Source: a virus. Taken from it: 64,000 nucleotides of DNA. The position numbers and the translations under genes were made by a program. Positions 29,767 through 36,385 of the stretch are shown here, piece after piece. Each line of letters starts with the position of its first letter. Position 1 is the first letter of the stretch. A model generated the notes under the pieces. The model ran no database searches, had not been told where the DNA came from, and worked only from the letters and a program-made list of their open reading frames with translations. The stretch lies in the IMG/VR virus record IMGVR_UViG_3300045119_000356, positions 1 to 64,000 of that record; one strand, written 5' to 3'.

Positions 29767-29776
29767 TGCTGCGCGA

Positions 29777-29829
29777 GCGCGCCGTCTCGCACCGCCGCAC
29801 CTGGCGCCTCCCGCAGCGAGACGGCGCGC
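29777..29829 (-). terminator. 14-bp hairpin before the 29.7-kb promoter
   Basis: GCGCGCCGTCTCGC (29777-29790) and GCGAGACGGCGCGC (29816-29829) pair perfectly over 14 bp. It ends the transcript of the 29831-30523 gene just upstream of a new promoter. Confidence 0.68.
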
Positions 29830-29830
29830 T

Positions 29831-30523
29831 TCAGTTATCGCCGGCCATGACCGGCGGCGAAGGCAGACCGTGTTTCTCAGCAACTGCCTTGGCTGCCTGC
29901 CCGATGCCGAGCAGGTACTCCTCCAGCTCGTTGCGAGGCATGCTCTCGACCCGATGACGATGGTCGTGCTCGATCGCGCCGCCTTCGTGGCCCCCGACAT
30001 TCGTCGTTGAGAGGCCGCGGGAGAGACGCTCAAAGACGCCAACCTGTGCGTAGACCCGCGCCGCCTTCGTCGCCTCTTTGATCAGGTCGAGGTCGCCAAC
30101 GTCTTTGAACGGGTCACCATCGGGGTCGGCTTCCATGCGCTTTTGCCAGCGCCTGATGATCTCCCGCGCCGGCATCAGCAGGACTTTCTGGAGCTCAGAG
30201 GCCTCTTTGGCATGGCGCTGCCCCATCTCGGTGCGACCACGCAGGTCGGCCTCGCGCTTGACGCGGTCCTTCTCGCGATCCCAGGCAGCGACGCGAGCGA
30301 CCCAGGAGTTGTCCGACGACCAGCGCGAGACGATGGCGAAGCCCTTGCCGATTTCCTTGCAAACGGCGCGCAGGGACCGCGGCGGCTCCTGGTCGCGGTA
30401 GGCCGAGAAAGCAGCGAAAGCCTCTTCGGATTCCTTGGGCTGGCGCTCCCACAGATCGACCGCTTCACCGATCTCCTCGGCCGTAGGACCGCTGTGGCCG
30501 CCCTGGCGTTTTCCGTCGCTCAC
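29831..30523 (-). CDS. Terminase small subunit-like protein
   Basis: 230 residues from a leaderless GTG. The N-terminal part (FAAFSAYRDQEPPRSLRAVCKEIGKGFAIVSRWSSDNSWVARVAAWDREKDRVKREADL) is the HTH-then-long-helix pattern of phBC6A51-like small terminase proteins: R-S-L-x-x-V, S-x-x-W-x-x-R-x-x-A-W-D. The middle is a long helical oligomerisation region and the end is basic/His-rich. If correct, it sits ~9 kb from terL. It might instead be a related regulator. Confidence 0.62.
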   Translation of the reverse strand: MSDGKRQGGHSGPTAEEIGEAVDLWERQPKESEEAFAAFSAYRDQEPPRSLRAVCKEIGKGFAIVSRWSSDNSWVARVAAWDREKDRVKREADLRGRTEMGQRHAKEASELQKVLLMPAREIIRRWQKRMEADPDGDPFKDVGDLDLIKEATKAARVYAQVGVFERLSRGLSTTNVGGHEGGAIEHDHRHRVESMPRNELEEYLLGIGQAAKAVAEKHGLPSPPVMAGDN

Positions 30524-30530
30524 CTGGGGG

Positions 30531-30536
30531 AGTTTA
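30531..30536 (-). promoter_or_regulatory. Leaderless promoter -10 inside upstream stop
   Basis: TAAACT lies 7 bases before GTG 30523. Its first three bases are the stop codon of the 30534-30911 gene. Confidence 0.5.
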
Positions 30537-30911
30537 GAACCTCTGCTCGTGCTCGACCAGGCCGCGCCATTCCCGCTGGAAGTTCCGCGCGTGGTCGCGC
30601 TGGGTCTCGCGCACCGTGAAGCGATGGCCGATCTCACAGACGCAGGTCAGCTTGCCGATGGCTAAAGGCTCGGTGTTCGCCACCAGCGCCTCCCCTCGCT
30701 CGACCGCCTCCTTCAGCCCCTCAGGCCAGGGTTCGCCCTTGTACTGAGTCTCGACGTGGTCTATCGGCGCCCAGCAGCCCTTGACCGCGCAGCAGTTCGA
30801 CCAGCCTTCCTCGGGCTCGACCAAACCGCGCACCGCCGGTTCCTGGTTGGACGGCCGCCGAAAGGCGTCGAGGAATTCGCGGCCGACGCGCAGCGCCTCG
30901 CGCGGGTCCAT
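30534..30911 (-). CDS. Unknown protein with Cys pairs
   Basis: 125 residues from ATG 30911. Contains WSNCCAVKGCWAPIDHVETQ and KLTCVCEIGHRFTVRETQRDHARNFQREWRGL, i.e. two Cys clusters with His, a possible zinc site. Starts with an overlap to the 49-residue membrane protein (TGATG). Not recognised. Confidence 0.58.
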   Translation of the reverse strand: MDPREALRVGREFLDAFRRPSNQEPAVRGLVEPEEGWSNCCAVKGCWAPIDHVETQYKGEPWPEGLKEAVERGEALVANTEPLAIGKLTCVCEIGHRFTVRETQRDHARNFQREWRGLVEHEQRF

Positions 30912-31060
30912 CACGATGTCTCGGTGTGCCAAGCCCAGAGCTTGGCACGCAACCACACCGCGCCGGCCCAGGCGATGACGGCGAGGCCGATCACCCAGCC
31001 CGGCTGGCGATGCACGGAAGCCAGTAGAACAATCAGGCTCGCCAGCCGGGCCAAGCTCAT
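30911..31060 (-). CDS. 49-residue membrane protein
   Basis: MSLARLASLIVLLASVHRQPGWVIGLAVIAWAGAVWLRAKLWAWHTETS: two short hydrophobic helices separated by HRQPG. Coupled upstream (ATGA) and downstream (TGATG). Candidate membrane effector; function unknown. Confidence 0.62.
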   Translation of the reverse strand: MSLARLASLIVLLASVHRQPGWVIGLAVIAWAGAVWLRAKLWAWHTETS

Positions 31061-31197
31061 TTAAGGTCGCCCAGTTCTCGCCACCTACGCTGCCAAAACT
31101 CTTCGGTGAGCATGCCGCGCATCAGCTTCAGCGGCTCCGGGTGCTTTTCGAGGAGCCGCCGGGTGGCTTCGAGCTCGCGCATCGCATCGGAGGCCAT
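31057..31197 (-). CDS. Small helical protein
   Basis: 46 residues (MASDAMRELEATRRLLEKHPEPLKLMRGMLTEEFWQRRWRELGDLK). GAGGGGGACGG precedes the ATG. Entirely helical by pattern. Unknown. Confidence 0.55.
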   Translation of the reverse strand: MASDAMRELEATRRLLEKHPEPLKLMRGMLTEEFWQRRWRELGDLK

Positions 31198-31352
31198 CAG
31201 CGCCGTCCCCCTCTCCAGCCAACTCGACATCCATGCCACCATGCGGCTCCAGCGCCAGCGGGTCGTAGCCCTCTACCCGCTTCGTAGTCGCTCCAGCGAG
31301 CGAGGTCATGGGAGAGAAGGCGCAGAAAATGTCGTCTCAGTGCGGAGTCCAT
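31197..31352 (-). CDS. Small protein (MDSALR type)
   Basis: 51 residues from ATG 31352 after GAGGAGGAGATCTG. Begins MDSALRRHFLRLLSHDLARW, similar to the 24924-25085 product; the second half is Gly/Arg/Trp-rich. TGATG overlaps on both ends support the frame, although a competing frame from ATG 31309 exists. Confidence 0.45.
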   Translation of the reverse strand: MDSALRRHFLRLLSHDLARWSDYEAGRGLRPAGAGAAWWHGCRVGWRGGRR

Positions 31353-31615
31353 CAGATCTCCTCCTCTGCTTCCTTGGCCGATGTCCTCAGCGACTCGGCA
31401 AGGAACTCGTGCCCGTGGTTTGTAGGGATGCCGGAACCGACGATGAGAGGGTTGCCCTCACCATCGCGCCATGCGACGTTGACGACGATGATCGGCTCGC
31501 CGTGCTCGAACTCAACCGCTCTCGCGAGGCCCGCTTTGGCGCCTTCGAGCGCAGAGGCCGCGATCATCTCCAGGCCCTTGTAGCCCTCCAGGGGAGCGCC
31601 GGCTTCATCGGCCAT
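31352..31615 (-). CDS. Unknown small protein
   Basis: 87 residues: helix (GYKGLEMIAASALEGAKAGLARAVEF), strand (EPIIVVNVAWRDGEG), then a Gly-rich turn and helix. Looks like a compact alpha/beta domain. Coupled by TAATG upstream. No family recognised. Confidence 0.58.
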   Translation of the reverse strand: MADEAGAPLEGYKGLEMIAASALEGAKAGLARAVEFEHGEPIIVVNVAWRDGEGNPLIVGSGIPTNHGHEFLAESLRTSAKEAEEEI

Positions 31616-31962
31616 TAGCGGCTCACCTCCGCGAGCCTGGCGGAGATCCCACAGAGCGCCGCCGCGACGGCCTCTTCGCGGAGCTCGGCCGCGCGCTCCA
31701 GCATTTTTTCGCGCTTGCCCTCCGGGTAGACGGCACCGCGAGCCGGATCCTCGACGCGAGCGGACTGGCGAAGCCCTTCGGCTTCAGCCAACCGCTCCTG
31801 CGCCATACTCTCGTAGCCAGTCGCCACCTGATCCGGTGTTTGCACTGGTTGCTCCTTGACATGCCTAGGGCAGGTCGCCTGATGAGCTGTGGGCTCGCCA
31901 TCCTCATCGGGAATGCTTTTAGCTCCGCATTCAGGGCAAGTTGTCAACTCCGGATAACTCAT
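31615..31962 (-). CDS. Zinc-knuckle and coiled-coil protein
   Basis: 115 residues from ATG 31962. TTCPECGAKSIPDEDGEPTAHQATCPRH is a CxxC...H...CxxH zinc site. A long Ala/Glu/Arg helix follows. Starts just after the secreted-protein gene. Unknown role, similar in build to several small zinc proteins here. Confidence 0.62.
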   Translation of the reverse strand: MSYPELTTCPECGAKSIPDEDGEPTAHQATCPRHVKEQPVQTPDQVATGYESMAQERLAEAEGLRQSARVEDPARGAVYPEGKREKMLERAAELREEAVAAALCGISARLAEVSR

Positions 31963-31966
31963 CGAC

Positions 31967-32656
31967 TCAGGTGACCTGCTCGGCGGTAACGAAGGTCTGG
32001 GCAAGCTGGGCCTGATCGGGCCCGACCGTGCAGGGGAACGTTTCTCCGGTGCCGAGCGCTCGCGCGTAGACCGCTATCGAGTGAGGTCCGGCGGGCAGGC
32101 CGCCGAAGTCAACCGAGATCGTGACGTTGCCGTTGACAGTGCCGTTCGGTACGTACAGAACGCCGGCACCAGGCGCTGCGGGTTGACCATCGACACGGAT
32201 CTGGAATTGGCAAGGAACGAACCCCGCCGATGCCGAGCCTGTCCAGGTGACTTCGAGCACCGATGACGGGTCGATCTTCGTGTACGTTTCGACCGGGTCG
32301 ACCACGGCGAAGTCGCTGCCGACCATCGCCTGCGATGCCCCGCCCTCGACCCCTTGCTGAGGGTCGGGCAGTTCGAGGTCGCTCGGTTCGACCTGGTTGG
32401 TCCCGATGTCGCCGCTGTGGACTTCGCCTTCACCGATGTCAGCCGAGGCCACGGCTCCGTTGCGCACGTCCGTGCTGCGCACTTCGTTGTTGTGAATGTC
32501 CTGCGTCCTGATCGACCCGTTGCGGATCTGCTTGGAACCGACCAGCACGGTGCCTGCGTAGGCACCGCCGATGCCGCTGAGCGCAGCGACCAAAGCAAAC
32601 GCAGCGAGCATCACCGCAGCGTTGATACGAGTCCTCCCTCGACGGTCCAGATTCAT
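31967..32656 (-). CDS. Secreted protein with host-like NGS/DI repeats
   Basis: 229 residues. A basic start (MNLDRRGRTR) and a hydrophobic segment (INAAVMLAAFALVAALSGIGGAYA) form a signal peptide or anchor. Residues ~40-90 are ~10-residue units (RNGSIRTQDI, NNEVRSTDV, RNGAVASADI, EGEVHSGDI). Such units are widespread in exported proteins of Solirubrobacterales and other actinobacteria. The C-terminal ~120 residues are a beta-sandwich-like domain with two Cys. Probably exported to the host surface; an operator lies directly upstream. Confidence 0.78.
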   Translation of the reverse strand: MNLDRRGRTRINAAVMLAAFALVAALSGIGGAYAGTVLVGSKQIRNGSIRTQDIHNNEVRSTDVRNGAVASADIGEGEVHSGDIGTNQVEPSDLELPDPQQGVEGGASQAMVGSDFAVVDPVETYTKIDPSSVLEVTWTGSASAGFVPCQFQIRVDGQPAAPGAGVLYVPNGTVNGNVTISVDFGGLPAGPHSIAVYARALGTGETFPCTVGPDQAQLAQTFVTAEQVT

Positions 32657-32683
32657 GCTGTTCTCCTTCGTTGAGTTGCCCTT

Positions 32684-32695
32684 GTACCCAGGTAC
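32684..32695 (-). promoter_or_regulatory. Operator before the secreted-protein gene
   Basis: GTACCCAGGTAC, a full-strength match, 28 bases before the ATG. No convincing -10 lies at the usual distance, so the site may work as a stoperator or repress an unrecognised promoter. Confidence 0.5.
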
Positions 32696-32707
32696 AGTAA
32701 CAGACGC

Positions 32708-32872
32708 TCAGACGGCTATGGGAACCGCTCGCCGCCCCTTGCAGAAGTTGCAGCGCACGAAGGTGTCGTCGGGCAGCCGGTAGCCGCGAGGATCTCCCAG
32801 GCACTCTGGGCAGCGCATCCACGCGACGCCTTCGGCCACCTGCTCGGCCGAGACCTGGAAGGCGGCGTCCAT
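32708..32872 (-). CDS. Small zinc-ribbon protein
   Basis: 54 residues: VAWMRCPECLGDPRGYRLPDDTFVRCNFCKGRRAVPIAV. Two CxxC knuckles with ~18 residues between them, as in DnaJ-like or RNA polymerase-type ribbons. Start ATG 32872 with GAGG just before. Function unknown. Confidence 0.62.
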   Translation of the reverse strand: MDAAFQVSAEQVAEGVAWMRCPECLGDPRGYRLPDDTFVRCNFCKGRRAVPIAV

Positions 32873-32910
32873 GACCTCGCCGCTGCCGCCGCGAACCTCT
32901 CCGACCAGGA

Positions 32911-33006
32911 TCAACCGACGAGCCCGGCGCCAACCAGGAAGAGACCGAGCTCGACGCTGAGATAGAAGAGGCAGCAGCAGAGGATGACGAACCAGAAGGT
33001 GCTCAT
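32911..33006 (-). CDS. 31-residue membrane protein
   Basis: MSTFWFVILCCCLFYLSVELGLFLVGAGLVG: one long hydrophobic helix with a Cys triplet. ATGA overlap with the ASCH gene stop supports it. Unknown; similar in type to the membrane peptides at 23256 and 61363. Confidence 0.6.
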   Translation of the reverse strand: MSTFWFVILCCCLFYLSVELGLFLVGAGLVG

Positions 33007-33464
33007 GCCGCCCACTCCAGCGCGCGCTCAGACAACGGCTCCGAGAGATTCCAAACTTTCTGATAGCCCCTTGTCGGCAACGGCCGGCGCAAGCGACGCA
33101 CGTTTCGCAGTTCCCACATGAAGCGCCCCGCGCGGAAGTCCCCGAAGGCTGCCTCTGACTCTGAGCAGCTAGATAGCGCCGAGCCATCACATCTAAGGAT
33201 CAAGGTGAGATCGACAATCGCGATAACCGCGCCGAAGGGGAGGGTGTCGGGGTCGTCGAATCCACTCTCCGCGAGTGCTGCATCAAAAGGCGCTTGAGCA
33301 CATAGCTGATGTAGTTCGGTCACCTCGACCATCGTTTGAGGCCTACGCGCTGCATGAATCGCTAGCTCGCCTCGGTGTGGAGTTGCCCATCCCCGCGTCT
33401 CAAAGCGCTTGACGCCGAGCGCGATCAGGGAAGCGTAAGGCTGGTAAACCGTCAGGGCCTTCAC
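33003..33464 (-). CDS. ASCH domain protein
   Basis: 153 residues from a GTG overlapping the upstream stop. KALTVYQPYASLIALGVKRFETRGWATPHRGELAIHAARR is the signature start of ASCH domains, beta-barrel proteins related to PUA. PFGAVIAIVDL and WELRNVRRL complete the fold. Some ASCH proteins bind RNA or act as amidohydrolases on modified nucleosides. The role here is unknown. Confidence 0.8.
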   Translation of the reverse strand: MKALTVYQPYASLIALGVKRFETRGWATPHRGELAIHAARRPQTMVEVTELHQLCAQAPFDAALAESGFDDPDTLPFGAVIAIVDLTLILRCDGSALSSCSESEAAFGDFRAGRFMWELRNVRRLRRPLPTRGYQKVWNLSEPLSERALEWAA

Positions 33465-33724
33465 TTGACCGCTCCGCATTTCCCGCAGATCGCCTCCGCC
33501 ACCATTCGGTGGCCCCTGGCGGTGGGAACTGCCACCACCTCCGTCGCCGTGCGCGCTTTACAGAAGTCGCACCGCTTTGCCTCAGGGGTAGCGCAGTGAG
33601 GGCACGCCGGTACGTGGTGACCGTCAGGAACTCCTCGACATTTGCAGTCGGGCAGACCCGGGTTCGGTCGTCGGTTGAAATATGCGTCGGTACCGGCGAG
33701 CACCGCGGCGGTGTCTCCGCTCAT
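33461..33724 (-). CDS. Cys-rich zinc protein
   Basis: 87 residues with CKC, CPHC, CDFC and CGKC pairs (PDCKCRG, PACPHCATPEAKRCDFC, AICGKCGAVK) and several His. Probably two zinc ribbons. Coupled on both sides. Function unknown. Confidence 0.62.
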   Translation of the reverse strand: MSGDTAAVLAGTDAYFNRRPNPGLPDCKCRGVPDGHHVPACPHCATPEAKRCDFCKARTATEVVAVPTARGHRMVAEAICGKCGAVK

Positions 33725-33957
33725 TGTTCAAACCCCTCTTCCCCTATGACCGGCAAGCGCCAGCGCGGGTTACCTTTCTTGTTGCCCTTCTCGCATTTGA
33801 CGACGAGGCCTTTTTTGCCAAGACGGCCCATCGCGCACAGCGCGCTGATCGGCCCAACTCGCACCTCGCGCGCGATGTCATCGGTGTTGGCCTCGCCGCC
33901 CAGAGCTTCGAGCGCTGCGAGGCACTCGTCACCCAGGTGTGTCTGCGTCTTTGTCAT
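33721..33957 (-). CDS. Winged-helix DNA-binding protein
   Basis: 78 residues: HLGDECLAALEALGGEANTDDIAREVRVGPISALCAMGRLGKKGLVVKCEKGNKKGNPRWRLP. Helix-turn-helix (TDDIAREVRVGPISALCAMGRL) with a wing. Likely a small regulator. Starts within the end of the basic protein gene (28-base overlap). Confidence 0.65.
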   Translation of the reverse strand: MTKTQTHLGDECLAALEALGGEANTDDIAREVRVGPISALCAMGRLGKKGLVVKCEKGNKKGNPRWRLPVIGEEGFEQ

Positions 33958-34204
33958 CGAACTTCGCCTTCCTGGCAGCTTTCGCCAGCTTCCTCGCTGC
34001 GAGGCGCTGCGCCTCTTCCTCGCGCTGACGCGATCGCTTGCGCTCCTCGCGCGTCGCACCGCCGGCCTCATGAGCAAGGAACCGCCTGACCCTGTCCGCG
34101 TCGCTCTCAAGATCCCGGCGCGGCCGTTGCCGGGCAGGGTCGCCGGAGCGGGAGGAGCTCTTCTTCCTCCCGCGTCCGGCGTTCGATCCCCGGCCCTTGG
34201 GCAC
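33929..34204 (-). CDS. Very basic helical protein
   Basis: 91 residues from GTG 34204. Arg/Lys/Ser-rich N-terminus (KGRGSNAGRGRKKSSSRSGD) then a charged helix (RVRRFLAHEAGGATREERKRSRQREEEAQRLAARKLAKAARKAK). Likely nucleic-acid binding by charge; no family. Confidence 0.55.
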   Translation of the reverse strand: MPKGRGSNAGRGRKKSSSRSGDPARQRPRRDLESDADRVRRFLAHEAGGATREERKRSRQREEEAQRLAARKLAKAARKAKFDDKDADTPG

Positions 34205-34208
34205 TGCC

Positions 34209-34313
34209 CTAGAGGCCCCTGAATTTGATCACCGTGTAGGTGGTCGTTTTGCGCTCTTTTTTGGGTTTCCCCCCGGACGATGGTGCTTGCGTCTCTGCTT
34301 TCTCCTCAGCCAA
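34209..34313 (-). CDS. 34-residue basic protein
   Basis: TTG start within the end of the mIHF-like gene. MAEEKAETQAPSSGGKPKKERKTTTYTVIKFRGL. Short linker-like chain with a beta end. Supported mainly by codon overlap and by filling the gap between two genes. Confidence 0.45.
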   Translation of the reverse strand: MAEEKAETQAPSSGGKPKKERKTTTYTVIKFRGL

Positions 34314-34677
34314 GGTGGCCGTCTCCTTCGTTGTCGTGATTCGGGTTAACCCTCTCGACCTCCTCAGCGAGGATCTCTCGCTCGCGTGGGGTTAGGTCTC
34401 GAAGCCTGGTTTGACCGATGCTTTTGTCTCGGTACAGCGACCGATTTCTAGTCACTTCGGTCAGAAACTTGCCGGTGCGAGTGGCGGCCCAGCGTCGCTG
34501 CGATTCGAGGATCGCGGTGACGCGCATCGGCGCGAAGCGGGGGTCTTCAGGGCAGCGGAATACCTCTACGGCGGAGATCTCGCCGGCAGTGATCAGGCGC
34601 TTGCCTTCGGCCATGCGCAGCCGAATGTGGTTCGCCTGCTCCATCGCGTCCATCCACTGAGGTTGTTCGGCGGTCAT
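34306..34677 (-). CDS. mIHF-like DNA-binding protein
   Basis: 123 residues from ATG 34677. The helix RLRMAEGKRLITAGEISAVEVF, then MRVTAILESQ and SIGQTRLRDLTPREREILAEEV, align by pattern with actinobacterial integration host factor (mIHF): K-S-G-x-I-S-L-x-E-V, V-x-A-L-L-E-S, I-x-x-x-R-R-V-R-G-L-G-x-x-Q-R. The usual LPGVGKVRA turn is replaced by RRWAATRTGKFLTEV, so DNA contact may differ. Could act in replication, packaging or DNA organisation. Confidence 0.6.
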   Translation of the reverse strand: MTAEQPQWMDAMEQANHIRLRMAEGKRLITAGEISAVEVFRCPEDPRFAPMRVTAILESQRRWAATRTGKFLTEVTRNRSLYRDKSIGQTRLRDLTPREREILAEEVERVNPNHDNEGDGHLG

Positions 34678-35153
34678 GGCCGGCAATACGTCCCTCTGCC
34701 TTCGCGCTCGGCACCTCGAAGCAGGGCGCCGCGACGAACGAGACCCTCCAAGATCTCCTTGGCGTGACGGCCCAAGGAAGGCTCACGCACAAGTACCTCT
34801 GCCACCGTGGTCTCACCGTCGAGCGCGTCAATGGCACGGCGCTCGCTGTTCGTCTTGGCGCCATCCTCATCTTCGGGCAACTCGGAGCCCGGCATCCTGT
34901 AAATCTTGCCGCCACCGCGCTCTCGGCTGTACTCGGCGCTTACTGAGCGACGCCGAACGAGACTGGTCAGGATCGGCGGAACAGCGCTCTCAGGGACACC
35001 CAGCTTTTTCGCAACGACCCTGCGGAGATCGGTGCCCTTGATCCCGTTGTGCGCTTCGACCTCTTGCAAGATCGCAGCCTTGATACTCGATGCGCGATCA
35101 GCGTCTTGGCCTTGCTGGCGCTGGAGACGCGCGTCTTCGGTAACCGGAGTCAC
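34674..35153 (-). CDS. Protein with two winged-helix-like domains
   Basis: 159 residues from GTG 35153 (GTGA overlap). First domain: IKAAILQEVEAHNGIKGTDLRRVVAKKLGVPESAVPPILTSLVRRRSVSAEYSRERGGGKIYRM, a winged helix with a basic wing. Second: RRAIDALDGETTVAEVLVREPSLGRHAKEILEGLVRRGALLRG. Duplicate wHTH units suggest DNA binding, perhaps regulation or replication. Confidence 0.62.
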   Translation of the reverse strand: MTPVTEDARLQRQQGQDADRASSIKAAILQEVEAHNGIKGTDLRRVVAKKLGVPESAVPPILTSLVRRRSVSAEYSRERGGGKIYRMPGSELPEDEDGAKTNSERRAIDALDGETTVAEVLVREPSLGRHAKEILEGLVRRGALLRGAEREGRGTYCRP

Positions 35154-35386
35154 TTCCTTCTTCCAATCATTACCTCTGCCGATTTGATTGGCTGGACTCG
35201 CAACCCTCGACACGAACATTCTGAGCAGCTACCGCTGGTTGCATGGTGCCTTGCCTCGACGTGTCCACACGAGCACCGCTTACAGCCATGAAGGCGCTCA
35301 TGGGCCTCTTCGTGGGCTTCCGTCTCGCTGAAGAAGGGGCCCATGACTTCTCCGTTGGCGAGACGCAGCTTGACCTTGGCCTTCAC
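35150..35386 (-). CDS. Small Cys/His-rich protein
   Basis: 78 residues. Beta start (KAKVKLRLANGEVMGPFFSETEAHEEAHERLHGCKRCSCGHVEARHHATSGSCSECSCRG). Six Cys and several His suggest a two-site zinc module. GTG start after GGGGGAGCA. Unknown. Confidence 0.6.
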   Translation of the reverse strand: MKAKVKLRLANGEVMGPFFSETEAHEEAHERLHGCKRCSCGHVEARHHATSGSCSECSCRGLRVQPIKSAEVMIGRRK

Positions 35387-35532
35387 TGCTCCCCCGTACT
35401 CCTTTTCCCCATGCCAACCTTACGCTGCTTGAGCTTCCCGCAGCCAGGAGTTTCGCAGCGCTTACGTTGGACTACATCGAAGCCTGCTTGTAAGTCTTTC
35501 CATTCCCCGTATCTATGGATATGTAGCTTCAT
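35383..35532 (-). CDS. 49-residue basic protein, lower GC
   Basis: MKLHIHRYGEWKDLQAGFDVVQRKRCETPGCGKLKQRKVGMGKRSTGEQ, after AGGAGAGTTCC. Cys pair CETPGC. Codon use (AGA, CTA, TTA, ATA-type choices) is more AT-rich than neighbours, hinting at a different origin. Coupled to the next gene by GTGA. Confidence 0.58.
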   Translation of the reverse strand: MKLHIHRYGEWKDLQAGFDVVQRKRCETPGCGKLKQRKVGMGKRSTGEQ

Positions 35533-35541
35533 GGAACTCTC

Positions 35542-36006
35542 CTAACCGTTACCGTTGCGGCGCGGGTGTTTGTCGCGACCCTGGATCACTTCTCGAAGTG
35601 CAATCTCGAAGATCTTCGGAATTTCCTCCGGCTCTATGTCCTCGGCTTCCTGCATCCGTTTTGAGAGCGCGTCGAAGAACTTCGAGGCTGCTTCGCCGGT
35701 CTCCTTGACGGTGACCAGGGCGCGCAGATCGCCGTCCTCTGGCGGATTTCCCACGAGCATGTTGACCGGAGGGTGGTTCGCACCCCAAAGCCTCAGCGTG
35801 ATCGGTGCACCGTTCGCGAGGGCCTTGCGCTCCCCATCGGTGGGTTCCCAGATCGACTCGAAGCCAGGTCGCTGATCGCCTGTCTCCTCGTCTGCGAAAA
35901 ACATTCGCTCGACGCAGAGATCCCCTCGTCGTTGATCGTCCGGCAGCCCTTCCTCCTCAGGAAGCACGAGCCTGACATTCGAGTCCTTCGTCTCTACTGG
36001 TTTCAC
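35542..36006 (-). CDS. Unknown protein, operator-controlled
   Basis: 154 residues from GTG 36006 after GAGGAGAAGAA. Ordered middle: FFADEETGDQRPGFESIWEPTDGERKALANGAPITLRLWGANHPPVNMLVG and helix SKFFDALSKRMQEAEDIEPEEIPKIFEIALREVIQG. Not recognised. First gene of the operon that continues to 31967 or beyond, under the promoter at 36042-36068. Confidence 0.6.
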   Translation of the reverse strand: MKPVETKDSNVRLVLPEEEGLPDDQRRGDLCVERMFFADEETGDQRPGFESIWEPTDGERKALANGAPITLRLWGANHPPVNMLVGNPPEDGDLRALVTVKETGEAASKFFDALSKRMQEAEDIEPEEIPKIFEIALREVIQGRDKHPRRNGNG

Positions 36007-36041
36007 TTCTTCTCCTCTCACATCGCCCTGGTGCGCCAGTC

Positions 36042-36068
36042 AGGCTACCAGTTTTTTACCTAGGTACT
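36042..36068 (-). promoter_or_regulatory. Promoter with operator at the VRR-NUC stop
   Basis: Operator TTACCTAGGTAC (36056-36067) over a TAGTAC -35, 16-base spacer and -10 TGG-TAGCCT (36042-36047). The -35 begins in the stop codon of the upstream gene. Confidence 0.6.
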
Positions 36069-36366
36069 AACCGCCATCGAGCCGGCGATCTATCTCGTCC
36101 ATCGCTGCCTCAACCTCGTCAACGTCGAAGGAGACAATCGCCACGCCGCCGGCCTCGCGGATCTGGCGCAGCTCGTGCTCTTGGATCGGCGTCGTCCGGC
36201 CTCCGGGTTTCTTCGTCTCGGAGGCAATGAAAAAACCCCTGTAGCAGATCAATCGGTCAGGGACGCCTTGGCGCGTGGCCGCCGAGCCATGCGTCTTGAA
36301 ACTCCAGCCGCCGCGGCGACGCACGACTTTCTGAATCCGGGTGTCGATTGCCTTCTCAGAGGCCAT
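36067..36366 (-). CDS. VRR-NUC domain nuclease
   Basis: 99 residues. IDTRIQKVVRRRGGWSFKTHGSAATRQGVPDRLICYRGFFIASETKKPGGRTTPIQEHELRQIREAGGVAIVSFDVDEV is a complete VRR-NUC domain: G-x-P-D catalytic pair, E-x-K, and the closing Q-x-x-x-L-x-x-I-x-x-A-G-G-x-A-x-V. These PD-(D/E)XK enzymes can act as Holliday junction or replication-structure nucleases. Start ATG 36366; a structured gap lies upstream. Confidence 0.85.
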   Translation of the reverse strand: MASEKAIDTRIQKVVRRRGGWSFKTHGSAATRQGVPDRLICYRGFFIASETKKPGGRTTPIQEHELRQIREAGGVAIVSFDVDEVEAAMDEIDRRLDGG

Positions 36367-36385
36367 GTCGAACCCCAGGCATAAC

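Noticed and set aside
31085-31309. Alternative 74-codon frame (start ATG 31309) in the 31.2-kb gap
   Set aside because: It would override two coupled frames with good TGATG junctions and a strong Shine-Dalgarno at 31352; kept as a minor alternative only.
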